A DNA stretch of 64,000 nucleotides, taken from the NCBI GenBank assembly GCA_022701365.1, contig JAKUHH010000126.1, positions 62,001 to 126,000 of the forward strand, given 5' to 3'. The number at the start of each line of letters is the position of its first letter. The stretch's first letter is position 1. The position numbers and the translations under genes were made by a program. The notes beneath the pieces were generated by a model, which was not told the origin of the DNA, searched no databases, and saw only the letters and a program-made list of their open reading frames with translations. The stretch comes from Mycocentrospora acerina. Lineage: Eukaryota; Ascomycota; Dothideomycetes; Pleosporales. Positions 1 to 15,000 of this stretch are shown piece after piece.

Positions 1-3000
1 GTCTCTGGTTGCTCTTGGAAATAGTCAACACATCATGGTCACTGTTGCGGATATTTTGACTCAGTCCTCCATTGAGAAGCTGGCGACGCAAGCGCAAAGA
101 GACAAGGGATCTTTGATGATATCACACCCAACCGAAAAGCTACATGTGCCATTTCAATTAGCCCCAATACAGCAGATGTTTTTCGACGTCATGACTCCGG
201 GCTGCCTCAATCACTTCAATCAGAGCTTTCTCGTGGCTCTAAAACGACGCATCTCTCCTAGAGATCTGGAAGTTGTTATCCAGGCGATTGTAAAGCGCCA
301 TTCAATGTTACGAAGTCGATTCAACCAAATCAAGGACGAGTGGACGCAGACCATCTTTTCCGATTCAGACTTGTTTCTCTTCAGTTCATTTAAGGTTCCG
401 ACCCTTGCGGCCATTGAGCCTCAAATTTTAGAGACACAGCAAAGTCTCGACATCCACAAAGGCATAGTGTTCGCGGTCAATATTTTTGATGTCGAGGACA
501 AAGGACAGTATATGCTGTTGGTGGCACACCATCTAGTAGTAGATCATGTCTCATGGCGAATCATTCTCGCAGATATTGAGCAGCTTTTAGACCACGAGTC
601 TCACCCTGAGGCTGTTTCTACAAAAATCTCCTTATCTTTTCAAACATGGTGTCATCTCCAGGACCGTTTTGTTCGAGAAAACCTCTTACCCCAGGATGTC
701 TTCCCAGGATACGGAAACCACGAAAAACTTCTCTCAGTTGACTTCTTGACATATTGGGACTTGGCAAATAAGTCGAACACCTATGAAGACGTTATTACTA
801 CTGGATTTCATCTAAGTTTAGAAGCTACTTACAGTCTCTTGCACGATGCCAACAACGCATTCCGGACGAAACCTGTCGAGATCCTCCAGGCAGCCCTCAT
901 GTACTCTTTCATGCAGGAGTTCTCAGACCGCGAACCCCCGGTCATCTACAACGAAGGTCATGGAAGAGAGATATGGGACCAGTCCATCGACCTATCACAG
1001 ACAGTAGGTTGGTTCACCACTATTTGGCCCACGCTAGCCATGATACACCCAGGACAAAGCCTTTTCGAGATGATAAGACGAACGAAAGATGGACGGCGAG
1101 AGGTGCCGCACAATGGGTGGGAGTATTTTGCATCCAAATTCCTACATCCAGAGGGCCGCAAGGTGTTGCCACTAGCTATTCCCATGGAGATCGTACTCAA
1201 CTTCGCTGGATCATTCCAACAACTTGAGGGTGAGAAGGGTTTGTTCCACTTGCCTGAAACTCAATACACACAATTCGACACGGCTACCAACAGCCCTCGC
1301 TTTGAACTCTTCGAGATCTCCGCGATCATCAAGCAGGGGGTTCTGGAAGTGGGCATCTCTTATCACCAACACATGCCTTCCAACCGAATCGATCGCTGGA
1401 ATACTGCTTTCAGGGCCGCACTAAGTGAGGCTTGTCAGATGCTACCGTCCATCCAGCAGCAACCCACTTTGGCTGACTTCCCTCTCCTAAATATCGACCA
1501 TGAAGGTCTCGATAGAATGATTAAGAAAATTTACACGGTGGTAAATCCCAACGTCGAGGTCGACATCGAGGATGCCTATAGTTGTACTGGCATTCAAGAA
1601 GGCATGCTACTTAGTCAGGCGAAAAATTCGGCCTATTACGTGACCGGCACTACATGGGAGGTGAAAACACCAGAAGGTATCGATACTGATCGTTTCATGC
1701 GTGCATGGCAGAAAGTAGTCGAGCATAACCCTGTTCTTCGTACTATATTCGTTGAGAGTCAATCGGACCAGCTATGGGATCAAATCGTCTTGACGCATAC
1801 GACGGGCAAAGTTACCCTCTATAATGACCGTGGTCACTTTCTCGTGACTCCAGATTCTAAGGACATCACACCGACATGCCCTTGGCACCTTGTGCTACAC
1901 GAAGAAGGGGGAACACTGCTTTGTAATCTTCGAATCCTCCATGCACTTGTAGATGGATTCTCTACCGGGCTACTCCAACAACAAGTTAGCGCTGCATACG
2001 ATGGCAAGCCACTCTTACAGCCAAGCAAGAGCTTGAAAGATTACATATCATATGTGCAGAATCTTCCGAGCGGTGCCGCCACACAATATTGGGGCGGGTA
2101 CCTTGAAGGGACTGACCCATGTATGGTGCCCACCGTCATCGTCGACACAAGAGAACATGATGCTTCCGTGAAATACGTCTCCAGAACGATTTCCAACATC
2201 GAAAACCTGCGCTCTTTCTGCGAAAATAATGGAATTACAATGTTTAATCTTATCCAACTTGCGTGGGGATTGGTTCTAAGGGCGTACACGAGTTCTGATA
2301 CAGTTTGCTTCGGCTACCTAATCACTGGTCGCAATGTCCCAGTCCCCGACATGGACCAGATCGTAGGTCCCTTCATCAACATGGTTGTGTGTAAGATCAA
2401 CATGCAGCGTGGCGAATCTGTCGCCGAGATGGTCCGATCAATCAATTCAGATTTTCTGCAGGGACTCGCCCATCAGCACACGTCGTTGATGGAAATTTTC
2501 CACGAACTGGGAACTTCGAGTCGAGGACTGTTTAATACCGTCGTTTCGCTTCAAACCAGATCAGAGGAGGTAGATGATCAGGAGGCACCCTCTGGTCTTT
2601 CGATGCGTTCAATTGCGACCGATGACCCAACAGAGGTAAGTACCCTCTTCCAATTTCTCTAAGCTATGATGTTGCAAACACTAGGAACACTTGAAATTGA
2701 CAGTTATCGCTCACAGTACGATATTACCCTAAACATAAGTCTGTCCAAAAACAACATGGAGTACGCCTTGTGGTACTACAACAACTTGTTCTCGAAAGAA
2801 CAAGTTACAGATCTCGCGGCGGTATTCGAGGCTGCCCTTTTGGGAGCTGTGAGCTCAGCGAATACACAAGTGCGAGAAATCAACCTCGTCGGCCAAGACC
2901 ATCTCCACTGGCTGTATTCGCGAAACAAGACGTTCCCTGAAGTTCAAGAAGAGTGTATTCATGAAGCCATTGCCCCGTTCTTCCTTTCTACTCCATCGGC

Positions 3001-6000
3001 ACCCGCCGTATGCGCGTGGGACGGCAACTTCTCTTACGCAGAGCTTGGCCGTCTAGCCTTGAATTTGGCTCAACTTTTGGCTCAGGCTGGCGTTCGCAAC
3101 GAAACCTTTGTGGCTATTCACCTGGAGAAAAGCCGATGGACGGTCGTGTCCATCCTTGCTGTCCTCTGTGCTGGTGGAGCCTTCACACTTATAGATCCTT
3201 CTCTCCCGCTTGCACACAAGCAGCTCCTCTGCGATGATATCGCTTGCAAAGTCTTGATCTCCTCAGCGACTTCTACTGTCGTGTTGCCGTCCGTGGGTAA
3301 CGTTATCATGATCGGCGAAGGCCAGGAACGAGACTGGGATACACCATCAACCATCGCCATCGAGTCATTCACGACACAGCCTAAACAAATCGCGTATGTT
3401 GTTTTCACATCCGGTTCGACTGGTAAGCCCAAGGGGGTTGTGATTGAGCATTCTTCATTTTGCGCCAGTGCGAGATCCCAGCACCGTCTTCTGTCTATTG
3501 ACAGCTCAACTCGTGTCCTGCAATTCTCTGCATACTCTTGGGATGTCAGCATTATGGACCAACTAGGGACGCTGATGGCGGGTGGCTGTATCTGCATACC
3601 CTCGGAAAGCCAGAGGATGAACGCGTTGGCGGAAGCTATCTGCCAATACGGCGCAACATGGATTCAAACGACGCCTCCAGTTGTGCGTCTGCTCCACCCT
3701 GATCAGGTGCCATCCTTGCAGACAGTGGTGCTCATTGGTGAAACTCCCTCTTATGACGACGTGAAGACGTGGCATGGTAGGGTTTCGCTTCGAGAAACCT
3801 ACGGTCCAACAGAATGCTCAGTTCTTGCAATGGTGAACTCTGATATCTCTTTAGATCCGAGGAATATTGGACGTGAGAGTGGCTGTCTGTGTTGGGTTGT
3901 AGATGCAAGCGACCATAATAAGTTGCTGCCTGTTGGCGCCATTGGAGAACTCTTGATTGAAGGGCCTATTGTCGGTCGGGGCTATCTGAACAATCCCCCC
4001 ATGACTGCTTCAGTGTTTGTAGAAAATCCCACCTGGGCCGCGAACCTTCGACGCCCTGGTCCTGTACGGTTGTATAAAACGGGTGATCTCGTACAATATT
4101 GCTATGACGGCTCTATTCGCTACGTGCGCCGCAAGGATGTTCAGGTGAAGCTGCGAGGGCAACGAATAGAGCCTGGGGAAATTGAGCACCATATTTCGAG
4201 CAATTTTGAGGGCGCGGAACGCGTCATGGTTGATGTGATTTCTCTAGGCGCGGAGCCATCGCGGCCGTTCCTAGTTGCGTTTGTCAAAGAAGGACACTCA
4301 ATCCTTATCGACACCACTACGGAAATGGTCCCAGATATCCTGGCTGCACCCAGCAGTCAATTTTTCACTAAAATGAGCCAATGTCTGACTCATCTCGAGA
4401 ACCAGTTGCCTAAACACATGGTACCGACGGTCTTTCTACCACTAGCTTGGGTACCTCTCACCAGCACGTGCAAAACTGACCGGCGTCTGCTCAGACAGAG
4501 AGCCGCTGAACTGACCCGGAGCGAACTCGAGTCATATATGTCTTCAGGGCCATCAATGAAGCAGGCTCCGACAACTGACACAGAGCACCAGCTGCGCGAA
4601 GCATGGGGCAGGGTCTTGGGGTCTCCGCCAGACTCGATCGGAATTCACGACAGCTTCTTTCGTCTGGGCGGAGATTCCATGTCAGCAATGCGACTTATTG
4701 CTGATTGCCGCGCTGTAGGGGTTATTATCAATATGCAGAGCATTTTCCAGCACCGGACCCTCTATGAATTGGCGAGAAACAGCTTCACTGACGGAAATGG
4801 CGATTTTAAAGCAGAAAATACTGCTGACAAGCCATTTCACTTATCCCCAGTCCAGCAAAGTTTACTTGACTGCAGCTCTGGCGTTGGTTCTTCCGGTCTC
4901 TATCAAAGCTTTCTTGTACAGACGAAAAAGCCTCAAATAGATACGGATCACCTCCGACGCGCGATTCGGGGCTTGATCAACCGGCATGCAATGCTGCGCG
5001 CCCGTTTTTCCCGAGACAATCAGGGCATCTGGCAACAGTGCATTACCTCTGAAATTGACTCGTCATACCACTTGCAAAGTATTGAAATCTTAGACGAAGA
5101 GAGCCTTCACATCGAGTTACAACGAGCTCCTGAGAAATTCGACGTCAGTGATGGCCCGCTGCTTGAGGTCCGTCACGTTCAGATCCAATCAAAGGGCCCA
5201 GAGAATCATAACTACGTTATCTTCTTCTGCCATCAGTTGGTTGCGGATATAACCTCATGCAGCATCATAGCCGCCGATATGGAGGCGATTCTCGACCAGA
5301 GCATCCCAAACTCATCTCTACCCCCCGCATCGGCATCCTTCCAGACATGGATTAGTCTGCAGTACAAAAAGGTACACAAAGATTCCCTCAATCATGATAC
5401 AGTGTGTCAGGCCCAAGGAGATATCCCTAAGACCAATTCACGGCTTGATTTCTGGGGCTTGCAAGGACGTGCAAACATGATACAAGACTGTTCTAGCAAA
5501 GTATTCCGCATAGATGCACCAACAAGCGGCTTGCTCCAGGGCAAAGCCAATCTCACATGTCGGACGGAACCTATAGATATTTTCCACGCAGCCCTCATCT
5601 ATTCCTTCTTCCAGACGTTTGGCGACTGTGAACCTCCCACTATACACATTGATCGCGACGGCCGCGAATCCAAAAACGTACCTCTGGAATTTTCACGCAC
5701 CGTTGGCTGTTTCACTACCCTCCCACTCGTTCAGGCTGATATAAGTCATCGTCATGGTCTGTTGGACCTGACATGTCGTGCCAAGGACGCTCGCAGATCA
5801 ACGCAAAACAGTCGGGTCGATGCGAATCAGTATTTCGCGTCATCGCCAGGCGAGGGGATGCCGCTAGTGCTACAGCCGTACGAAGTCATCTTGAGCTGCG
5901 GATCATGGCATCAACAAATTGATGACACCAACACTCAGACCGCACCGTCTTCTTTCCAGTGCCAATCAGTTAGTAAGGCCCCGGAGACACAGCGCTCTTG

Positions 6001-9000
6001 CCTCATCGAAGTGTCCTGTTGTATGATTCAGGGTGAGATGAATGTATCCTTTGTGTACAACCGACGCATGAAGCACAGCGAATTGATCGTCGACTGGTCA
6101 GACAAGTATCAGAAGGTACTTGCCACTGCAGCAGTCGAACTATTGTCCGCAACTCATGTCTACACTCTCAGTGACTTCCCCCTACTCTCCACTACATATG
6201 AAGAGCTTACCAGCTTCGTAACTGAAGCCAGGAACCAAGCCACATGGCAGAGCAACAAAGACCCTGTCAGTATCGAGGACGCATACCCTTCTGCCCCCAT
6301 CCAGCGTGGCATATTACTCAGTCAGTCTAGAAATGGCGACCTCTACCGCCCTCGCTTCACCTGGCGACTGCACACCAATGGAACCGCAATGGTAGAGCTG
6401 CCTCGACTACGAAAGGCATGGAAAACCGTCTTCCAGCGACATGCCGTTTTCCGAACCGTTTTCGTCCAGGGCAGCGCCCGCTCAGGTTTCTATAACCAGG
6501 CAGTCATGCGCTCCACACCAGATAGTATCACTGAGCTGCATTCTGATGCAGAGGATATCACTCACCTGATGCGCCACCACCGCGAGGCGGACAACTTCCA
6601 ATGGCAACATGCGCTTTGGCACCTGATCTTGTGTCAAAACACATTGGGTGACACCTTCTGTGACTTGCAGATTCACCACGCACTGATCGATGGAACATCC
6701 ATTGCTATTATGTCGAACGAGGTAGAGCGCGCCTACGCAGGAACAACCCTAGCCAAAGACGAGTTCCGCTACCGTGACTACATTGAATATCTACAATCTA
6801 CACCCTCAGACACAATTATGGCCTATTGGAAGGAGAAGCTTTCCGGGATATCCCCGTGTCTATTCCCCAAGATCTGCGATAGTCTAGAGCCCGTCTCTTC
6901 TGGACACCGTAAGCGGGCGCTACAATGCGTCAATATTGATATAATTGACAACGACGCGTCCTCAATCTACCAATTCTGCACTCATCACGAACTCAACGTC
7001 TCCAACGTCGTCTACCTTGCTTGGGCGCTCGTTCTTCAGTGCTACACCCAGTCCGACTCGGCCAGCTTCGCATACACGACGTCTGGGCGTGACGTCCCTG
7101 TTCCAGGAATTGAAGAGGCCATTGGCCCATTCATCAACGTCCTGATCTGCAAAATCTCAGCAGCACCTGATATGGCGATCCTCGACATACTGCGCACCAT
7201 ACGAGACGAAACTATCGAGAGTCTCAACTATCAAAACTGCTCACTCGCAGATATAGGCCACGCTCTCGAAGTCAACACGGCCGAGTTGTTCAATTCCAGC
7301 ATCTCTGTGCAAGACAAAACCCCACGCAGAAGCCCATCTGATCTGCCGGTGGTGTTTGTGAGTGAAGAAGGCGTTGATCCAACAGAATATGCAATCTCCA
7401 TCCACGTCCTGGTGGACAGGCAGAGTATCTCAATTTCTTTAGACTACTGGGAAAATGAGTGCCTTTCTTCCAAGCAAGCCAACCGACTTCTTCACACGCT
7501 CCAAAACGTTATCACTGGTATCGTAGCACAGCCTCATGCTACGGCTTCTCAGCTTCACTTGATGAGCCCCACAGAGTTGGACCAACTCAAACAATGGAAC
7601 CAGCGCATCCCTACGAGCCATGAAATTTGTGTCCACCAACTCATCGAAACACACTTCCGAGACAGTGCGTCTTCCCTTGCAGTGAATGCTTGGGACGGAG
7701 ATTTGACATATGGGGAGCTGGACCGATTATCGTGCAAGCTTGCAGCTCATCTAGTCAAACTTGGAGCTCAGCCAGAAGACTTTATCCCGCTAGTATTCGA
7801 AAAGTCTATGTGGACGGTCGTAGCCATGCTTGCTATCATGAGAGCTGGGGCGGCATTTGTACTCATGGACCCTGCAACCCCGGTCCGCCGTCTGGAAGAT
7901 ATCTGTACCGATACGGAGCCGAAAATAGTGCTGGCATCGGAAGCACATCAAGGCGTTTTGCAACACCTGCCCGTCCATACCATTATAGTAGGACCCAACA
8001 CCGAAGCCATGTTGCCCACTCTTGCGCTTCCTTTGGTAGATGTACAACCGTCGAACGCCGTGTATATTGTCTTTACCTCTGGTTCCACTGGAAAGCCAAA
8101 GGGCGTTGTTATAGAACACCGCACATGCAGCTCAACGCTAGAGACGAACAAAGGTCCCAAAGGAGTGGACAAAAGCTCTCGGATCTTCCAGTTTTCCACC
8201 TACTCCTTCGACGTCAGCATTAGCGACCATCTATTGGCACTCACCCAGGGAGGCTGTGTGTGCATTCCACCTGCTGAGCAGCTGCAAGATGTCGAGCAGG
8301 CTATTCGCGATACAGACGCTAATTGGGCGGAACTAACTCCTTCCGTGGCGAGGCTAATCAATCCGTTGAATGTTCCATCTCTGAAGACTATCAACATGGG
8401 TGGTGAGCCCATGGCCGATATCGATAAGTCGCAATGGCAGGGTTTTGCCCGCGTGGTGAATGCCTACGGAAACGCAGAATGTGGTCCATGGTGCATGGCC
8501 CAGCCGGACGTGACAGCCCGGACAGGTCCGCCTGACATTGGTGTTGGCACGGGGGCAGTATGCTGGATTGTTGATCCGACCGACCATGAAAAGCTCCTAC
8601 CTATTGGTGCTATTGGTGAAATCCTCCTTGAAGGCCCGGCCGTGGGGCGCGGGTATCTGCGACGGCTCGAGCAAAACAAGATCTCTTTTGTTGGAGCTCC
8701 GACCTGGCTCCAGCACTTCCGGCCAGCCCTGTCTGTCCGATTCTATAAAACTGGAGACCTTGCCAGATACCAGTCGGATGGGACAATGCTGTATATGGGA
8801 CGTAAAGATACGCAGGTTAAGCTGCGTGGCCAACGTCTGGAGCTTGAGGAGGTGGCCTTTCACGTCCGCAATTGCTTGCCGGAAAATAGTAACGTGGTCA
8901 TCGACTTGATCCATCCCAGCCACGGATCCGCAAAGCCCATGTTGGCTGCATTCATTCATCTTTCATCTGCTCTCGGTGTTGAGGGTTCTGGAAGTGACAT

Positions 9001-12000
9001 TGTTCTGCAACCTTCTTCAGTTTTCCAGAGAACTGCCCTCCTGATTCAAACGCAGCTCCGCGAAAGGCTGCCCCGCTTCATGGTCCCGACAGCGTTCCTA
9101 CCCTTGAGGCATGTTCCACTCAGTGCAACAGGCAAGCTCAATCGCAAGCTCCTAAAGATTTTTTCTTCGCAAATGTCGTTGGATGAGGTTCAGGCGTACG
9201 TCACGCTGGCGCCCTCTGTTGACAAGGGGCGTGCAGCAAACGAGGTCGAGGCAGCGCTCCAAGAATGCGTTGCCCACGTTCTCAACAGAAAGGTAGAGGA
9301 TGTCGGTCTGAACGATAATTTCTTTTACCTGGGCGGAGACTCGATTGGCGCCATGGAGCTTGTCACGCGTTGTCGCCATCAAGGCATGGCGGTCACCATC
9401 CCTGATATATTCCGGTACAAAACCATCCGCCGATTGGCACCCCGGGTCAAGAAGGCTGGTTCAAATGCAGTTGATTCCAAAGAGGAATTCGGTACAACGT
9501 TCAGCCTGTCTCCTATACAGCAAGCCTTTTTCGAACGAGTTCCCAAGGGTCAACTTCGCTACAATCAAAGCTTCATGGTTAAGCTTCAACAACCCGTGCA
9601 AGGCATAGAAAGAGCCCTATCCATGGTCGTGAGAAAACATGCCATGTTGCGCGCTCGATTTCAAAGGCAAGCAGACGGATGGGTCCAGCTTCTGACAGAA
9701 GAGATTGAGCAATCATTCCGCTATCGCGAAGCAACGATTTCTGCAGCGGAGATGAAGCAGCACCTCAACGAGAGCCAAGCAGCAGTGGATTGCCAGAAAG
9801 GTCCGTTGTTGGTGGCTGACCACATTACTGTCAACGGTAGCCAATATCTCTCACTCATTGCCCATCACCTCGTCGTCGATCTCGTCTCTTGGCGAGTCAT
9901 CATGGCTGACCTCGAAACATTGCTGGGCGGTGGGTCGCTTGCACCACAGCATTGCCTGCCCTTCCAGGCCTGGTGCCGCATGCAGTCTGACTTTGTCAAG
10001 ACGCGATTGAAACCCTTGGAGCTTCTTCCGTCGCTAGCTAATATCGATGACTTTGAAGCGGACGTGGAAAGTTACTGGGGTTGCTCCCAGGCGACAAATA
10101 CGTACGCCGAGGCCGTCTCCGTCAGCTTTTCACTGGATGCGAACACTACACAGCTGCTTCTAGAGGGTGCAAATAAAGCCCTGCAGACTAAACCGATTGA
10201 AGTCGTTCATGCCGCCATTCTTCTCTCCTTTGTCAGGACATTCCCAGATCGCCGGCCACCCATCATCCACCAAGAAGGGCATGGGCGAGAGCCCTGGACC
10301 AGTGCTATAGACGTATCCGAGACTGTCGGCTGGTTTACCACGCTCTTCCCTGTCCTCGTATCTGCCGCATCTAGTTCGAGCCCAGTCGATGTGGTTAGAC
10401 GCACAAAGGACGCTCTGCGACAGACGGCTGCAAATGGCTGGAGCTATTTCGCTTCTAGGTACCTGCACCCTGAAGGACGCCATGTGTTCGACTTAAAGAG
10501 ACCGATGGAGATTCTGCTCAATTATCATGGATCATACCGCAGTCTTGAGAGGGAGGGCAGTATCCTTCAAAGCACGTCTGGCATCGATGACGTTGCTCCT
10601 AGCGTTGACCCACAGATGCCGAGAGAGGCAATGTTTGTCATAGAAGCTTGGAGTTCTGGAGACACTATGCAGTTCGACTTCACTTATAACCAAAATTCTC
10701 TACACCAAGAGAGTATTCGTAAATGGCTGGCGACTTGCAAAGAGCTCCTCAAAGCCATGGCCGAGGAGCTAAACAACACGCCTCGTCAACTCACTCTGAG
10801 CGACTTTGCACGGCTTCCCTTGACGCAATCCGAACTCGACAAGTTTGTGGAGCATCTCTCCAAACTAAAAATTGAGTCATCTGGGGTACAAGATGCATAC
10901 CCATGCTCACACCTTCAACAAGGCATTTTATTTAGCAAAGAACGGAACGAAGCACTCTATGAGACGAGAACGGAGTGGAAAGTCACAAACTCAGGACCGA
11001 ATCATTTCCTGACTGTTGACCGCATCGAGGCAGCCTGGGAGACGGTGGTGGCGAAATACTCAGCACTACGGACCCTCATCATAGATAGTCCATCCAGCAG
11101 GCTCCACGACCAGATCGTGCTCGAGGGTGGTACCGGAAAGATCACCACCTCGGATCTCTCTGGCTCACTAAAGGAGAAGCAAGGGCTATTTTCTTGGGAG
11201 TTCACAATCACACAGGTATCCGACATGGAGTTCACATGCGCACTTACCATCAGCCACGTGTTTGTAGACGGGCTCTCGCTCCAGCTACTTGGTGCCGAAA
11301 TAGTCCGGGCGATGAATGGAATCGAAATAGGTCATGAGACGCTACAATATGGCGAGTATATCTCCTACCTCAGGGGAGTGCCTGACAAGCAGATCGACGA
11401 CTATTGGGACGAGTACCTCCGGGGCACTACTCCATCGTTATTCCCAAAGTTGAACACTTCGCCTCAGGGGCAGTTACATGCTGTAACGAGGCAGATCGAT
11501 GGCAACCGTCTGCAGAGGTTCTGCGAGGTCCATGGCACCACACCTTCGAACGTCATCCAAGTGGCCTGGGCCCTGGTGCTGCGCTGCTATGCGAGCACGG
11601 ACGACATCTGTTTCGGGTACCTGACGTCGGGGCGAGACATTGCCCTCCCCGGTGTTGAGGATGCCGTGGGTTTGTTGATCAATTTGCTGGTTTGTCGTGT
11701 ACAGTTGGAAGACAGCTCGCCCATGGTGTCGCTTTTGGAAAAGAACGAAGGCAACTTCATTCACAGCTTAGAGAATCAACACTGCTCCATGGCCAAGATT
11801 CAGCACGATCTCAGCTTCCAGCAAGATGCGCTTTTCAATTCCATCATCTCGTACCAGACTGGCGCATCTTCAAGGTCGCCCAGCTCGGACCACCCGGAGC
11901 GAGACGCGTTAGCGCGATTAGAGACAGTCGAGATTGACGACCCCACCGAGGTAAGCTTTATTCCCTTTTGCAAGGCATTATAGCTCCGATCATGTCGGTC

Positions 12001-15000
12001 CCTTTTGACTTGAAATCTGCACCCGCTTGGTCGTCAATTGCTAACGTAGGGCATAGTATGGTCTCGTGATCAACGTTGCGGCTGGCAGCCATGGCATCAG
12101 CCTTTCACTCAGTTTTTGGGATGCCCATCTGGACCTTGAACAAGGATCCCAGCTCTGTGACCTTTTGGTACAGACCATCTTGCGCATCGTCGAAAACCCC
12201 TTTGCCACCGTGGGGGACATGGAAATGCTAGGCGACCAGGGACGCGAGCAAATCCATTCATGGAACCAGCATGTTCCGCAGACTGAGCAATCCTGCATCC
12301 ACGAGAGCATATGTAAGCAATGCTGGGAAAGACCAGAGGCTCCCGCCATCTGCGCGTGGGACGGCAACCTCAGCTACGGTGAGCTGGACAGACACTCGTC
12401 AGCACTGGCTGTTCACCTCCAGACACTCGGGGTTGGACCAGATGTTTTTGTTCCGATCCTGCTTGAAAAGTCCCAATGGGTCGGTGTTGCCCTGCTGGCC
12501 GTCTTGCGGGCCGGTGGTGCATTCGTCTTGCTGGATGCCGCCCACCCCGACGCGCGCTTGCACCAAATCTGCCAGACCTTGGGGTCCCAAGTCATTGTTT
12601 GCTCGCCCGTCGACTATGTGCGAGGAGCAATGCTTGTAGAAAAGGTAGTAACGGTCTCCCAGCTCGAGTCGGAGCGGTGGAGAGTGGGCGAGGCTGCCAC
12701 CTCGACCGCAGAGCCACGCCATGCAGCCTACGCCGTCTTCACGTCTGGCTCGACAGGTGAGCCCAAGGGCGTGGTCATCGAGCATGCAAACTATGTCACG
12801 AGCGGCCGGTCCCTCCAGACACGACTGCACGTTTCACCGCAGTCCCGCGCCTTCCAGTTCGCGTCGCACACCTTTGACGTCAGCGTCAGCGACTACCTCA
12901 CGACCCTCATGGCCGGCGGCTGCGTCTGCGTGCCGTCCGAGGCAGAGCGGCTCAACAGCATCCCCCAGGCCGTGGCGCGCCTCGGAGCAAACTGGATACA
13001 CGTGACCCCATCGGTGGCGCGGACCGTCGAGCCATGGCAGGTGCCCAGCATCGACGTCCTCGTGCTCAGCGGCGAAGCAATGCACGAGGACAACGTGCAG
13101 ACGTGGGGGGCGGCCGTCCATCTTATCAACGCCTACGGGCCCGCCGAATGCTCCGTCGACTGCGTGGTCAACGACCAAGTGGCTTCGCGGCCTGACAGCA
13201 TCGGCACGGCCAGCGCAGCAGTGTGCTGGATCACCGACAGACACGACCCGGCACGGCTGCTGCCCATCGGCGCCGTGGGCGAGCTGCTGGTCGAGGGCCC
13301 TGTGGTGGGGCGAGGCTACCTGCGTGACGAGGAGCTGACACGCCGGTCGTTCATTCCGCCGCCGCCCTGGCTGCAGCAGTTGCGAGGCCGGGAGACGGTG
13401 GCGAGCAGGCTATATAGGACCGGCGACCTGGTGCGGTACCGGCCCGATGGCGCCTTGCAGTACATTGGCCGCCGGGACAGCCAGCTGAAGATCAACGGCC
13501 AGCGCGTGGAGCCAGGGGAGGTTGAGTTCCACCTCGGCCGCCTGTTTCCCGCTTCCCGGGGCGTAGCTGTCGAGCTGCTCGTGCAGTCGCAGCCGCAGCC
13601 CACAGCACAACGAGCACTGACGGCGTTTGTGCAGTGGGGAGAGGAAACCCACGACGATGCAGAGTTCCGCGTCCTGGAGTCCAACTCGAACCCCACTCTG
13701 CTATCCAAGGCCCGTGATGCGGCCTCGCGCCTCCAGGAGTGGCTGCCCCGGTACATGGTGCCTGCCCGCTTCGTCTTCGTCACCCGCATTCCACTGAACC
13801 GGTCGGGCAAGGTCGACCGGACAAGGCTCCGCCATCTGGCTTCACAGGCCGGCTGGGACACGCCTGGCCATGCAGACAAGAAGCCGGCACGACGTCTGAC
13901 AGCGGCCGAGCAGCAGGTTCAGAGACTGTGTGCACACGTGCTGCGTCTCTCGCTCAGCAACATCGACGTGGACACGGACTTCTTCCACAGCGGAGGCGAC
14001 TCCATCACGGCCATGCAGCTGGTTCTCCAGGCCCGCCGCGAGGGCCTGTCGATCACCGTGGCGCAGATACTGCGTTCTACCACTTTATCGCAGCTTGCGG
14101 CCGTGTGCCAGCCGCTCAAAGCCCTGCCCGGGGAGGGGGGCGTCAGTAACCACGACGCAGAAGCCGTCGACGCCCATCTTCTCCACTCATTGCCATGGCA
14201 TGACCTGGCTTTGCAGGAACAGGAGATATTAGACATCCTGCCCACCACGGAAGTGCAAGCCTTTTCTGCGTCTCGGCCGCAGAATTACTGGTTCTTGGAG
14301 CTACGGGGCGCCTTGGAAACAGAAAAACTGAAGCGAGCTTGCCTCGACCTGGTCCAGCGCCACACCATCCTCCGGACACTGTTTGTGCCGAAAAATGGAC
14401 AGATGATGCAGGTGGTCCTGCGGGGCATGTCCCCCATCATCTCGGAGCGTGAGACTGACGAGATCGATCTGCTCGCGTTCGCCAAGGCCTACAGCAGTGA
14501 AGATGCAGGTGCGCAGATACTGTACGGGAAGCCGCCACTGGGTCTGACTCTGCTACGGCGGAGCCACAGCTACAACCACCATGTCCTGGTCATGCGACTC
14601 TCACATGCCCAGTACGATGGCTTGTCCATGCCGGTGCTCATGGCCGACTTGATGGAGCTGTATCATCAGCGCGACCTTGGCGTAGCCACATCTTTTGCTG
14701 CCTACACTCGGTATTGCCTGCGCAGCCACACAGACGAGGCATTCACCTATTGGCGCGAGTTACTGCACACTGCTTCCATGATCTCGCTCACAGCCGAGTT
14801 TACGGAGCCAGGCATCGTCGGCCCTCCAGGAAACCTAGTCGAGGTCACGGCTAGCACAGGTCAACCAATTCCCCCACCTGGCATTACTGTAGCCACCGTG
14901 GTCAAGACGGCATGGGCCTTGGCACAAGCCTGGGTCCTGCCGGGCCAAGAGGATATTATGTTTGGGCAGCTTGTTAGCGGGCGCAATGGACTGGGCGACG

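Noticed and set aside
7627..8223. 198-codon plus-strand frame inside the second NRPS module
   Set aside because: It overlaps the intact A2 domain in another frame and has no family features.
12399..13879. Several antisense frames of 80-187 codons opposite the third NRPS module
   Set aside because: Shadows of the GC-rich NRPS coding frame, which has clear A-domain motifs.
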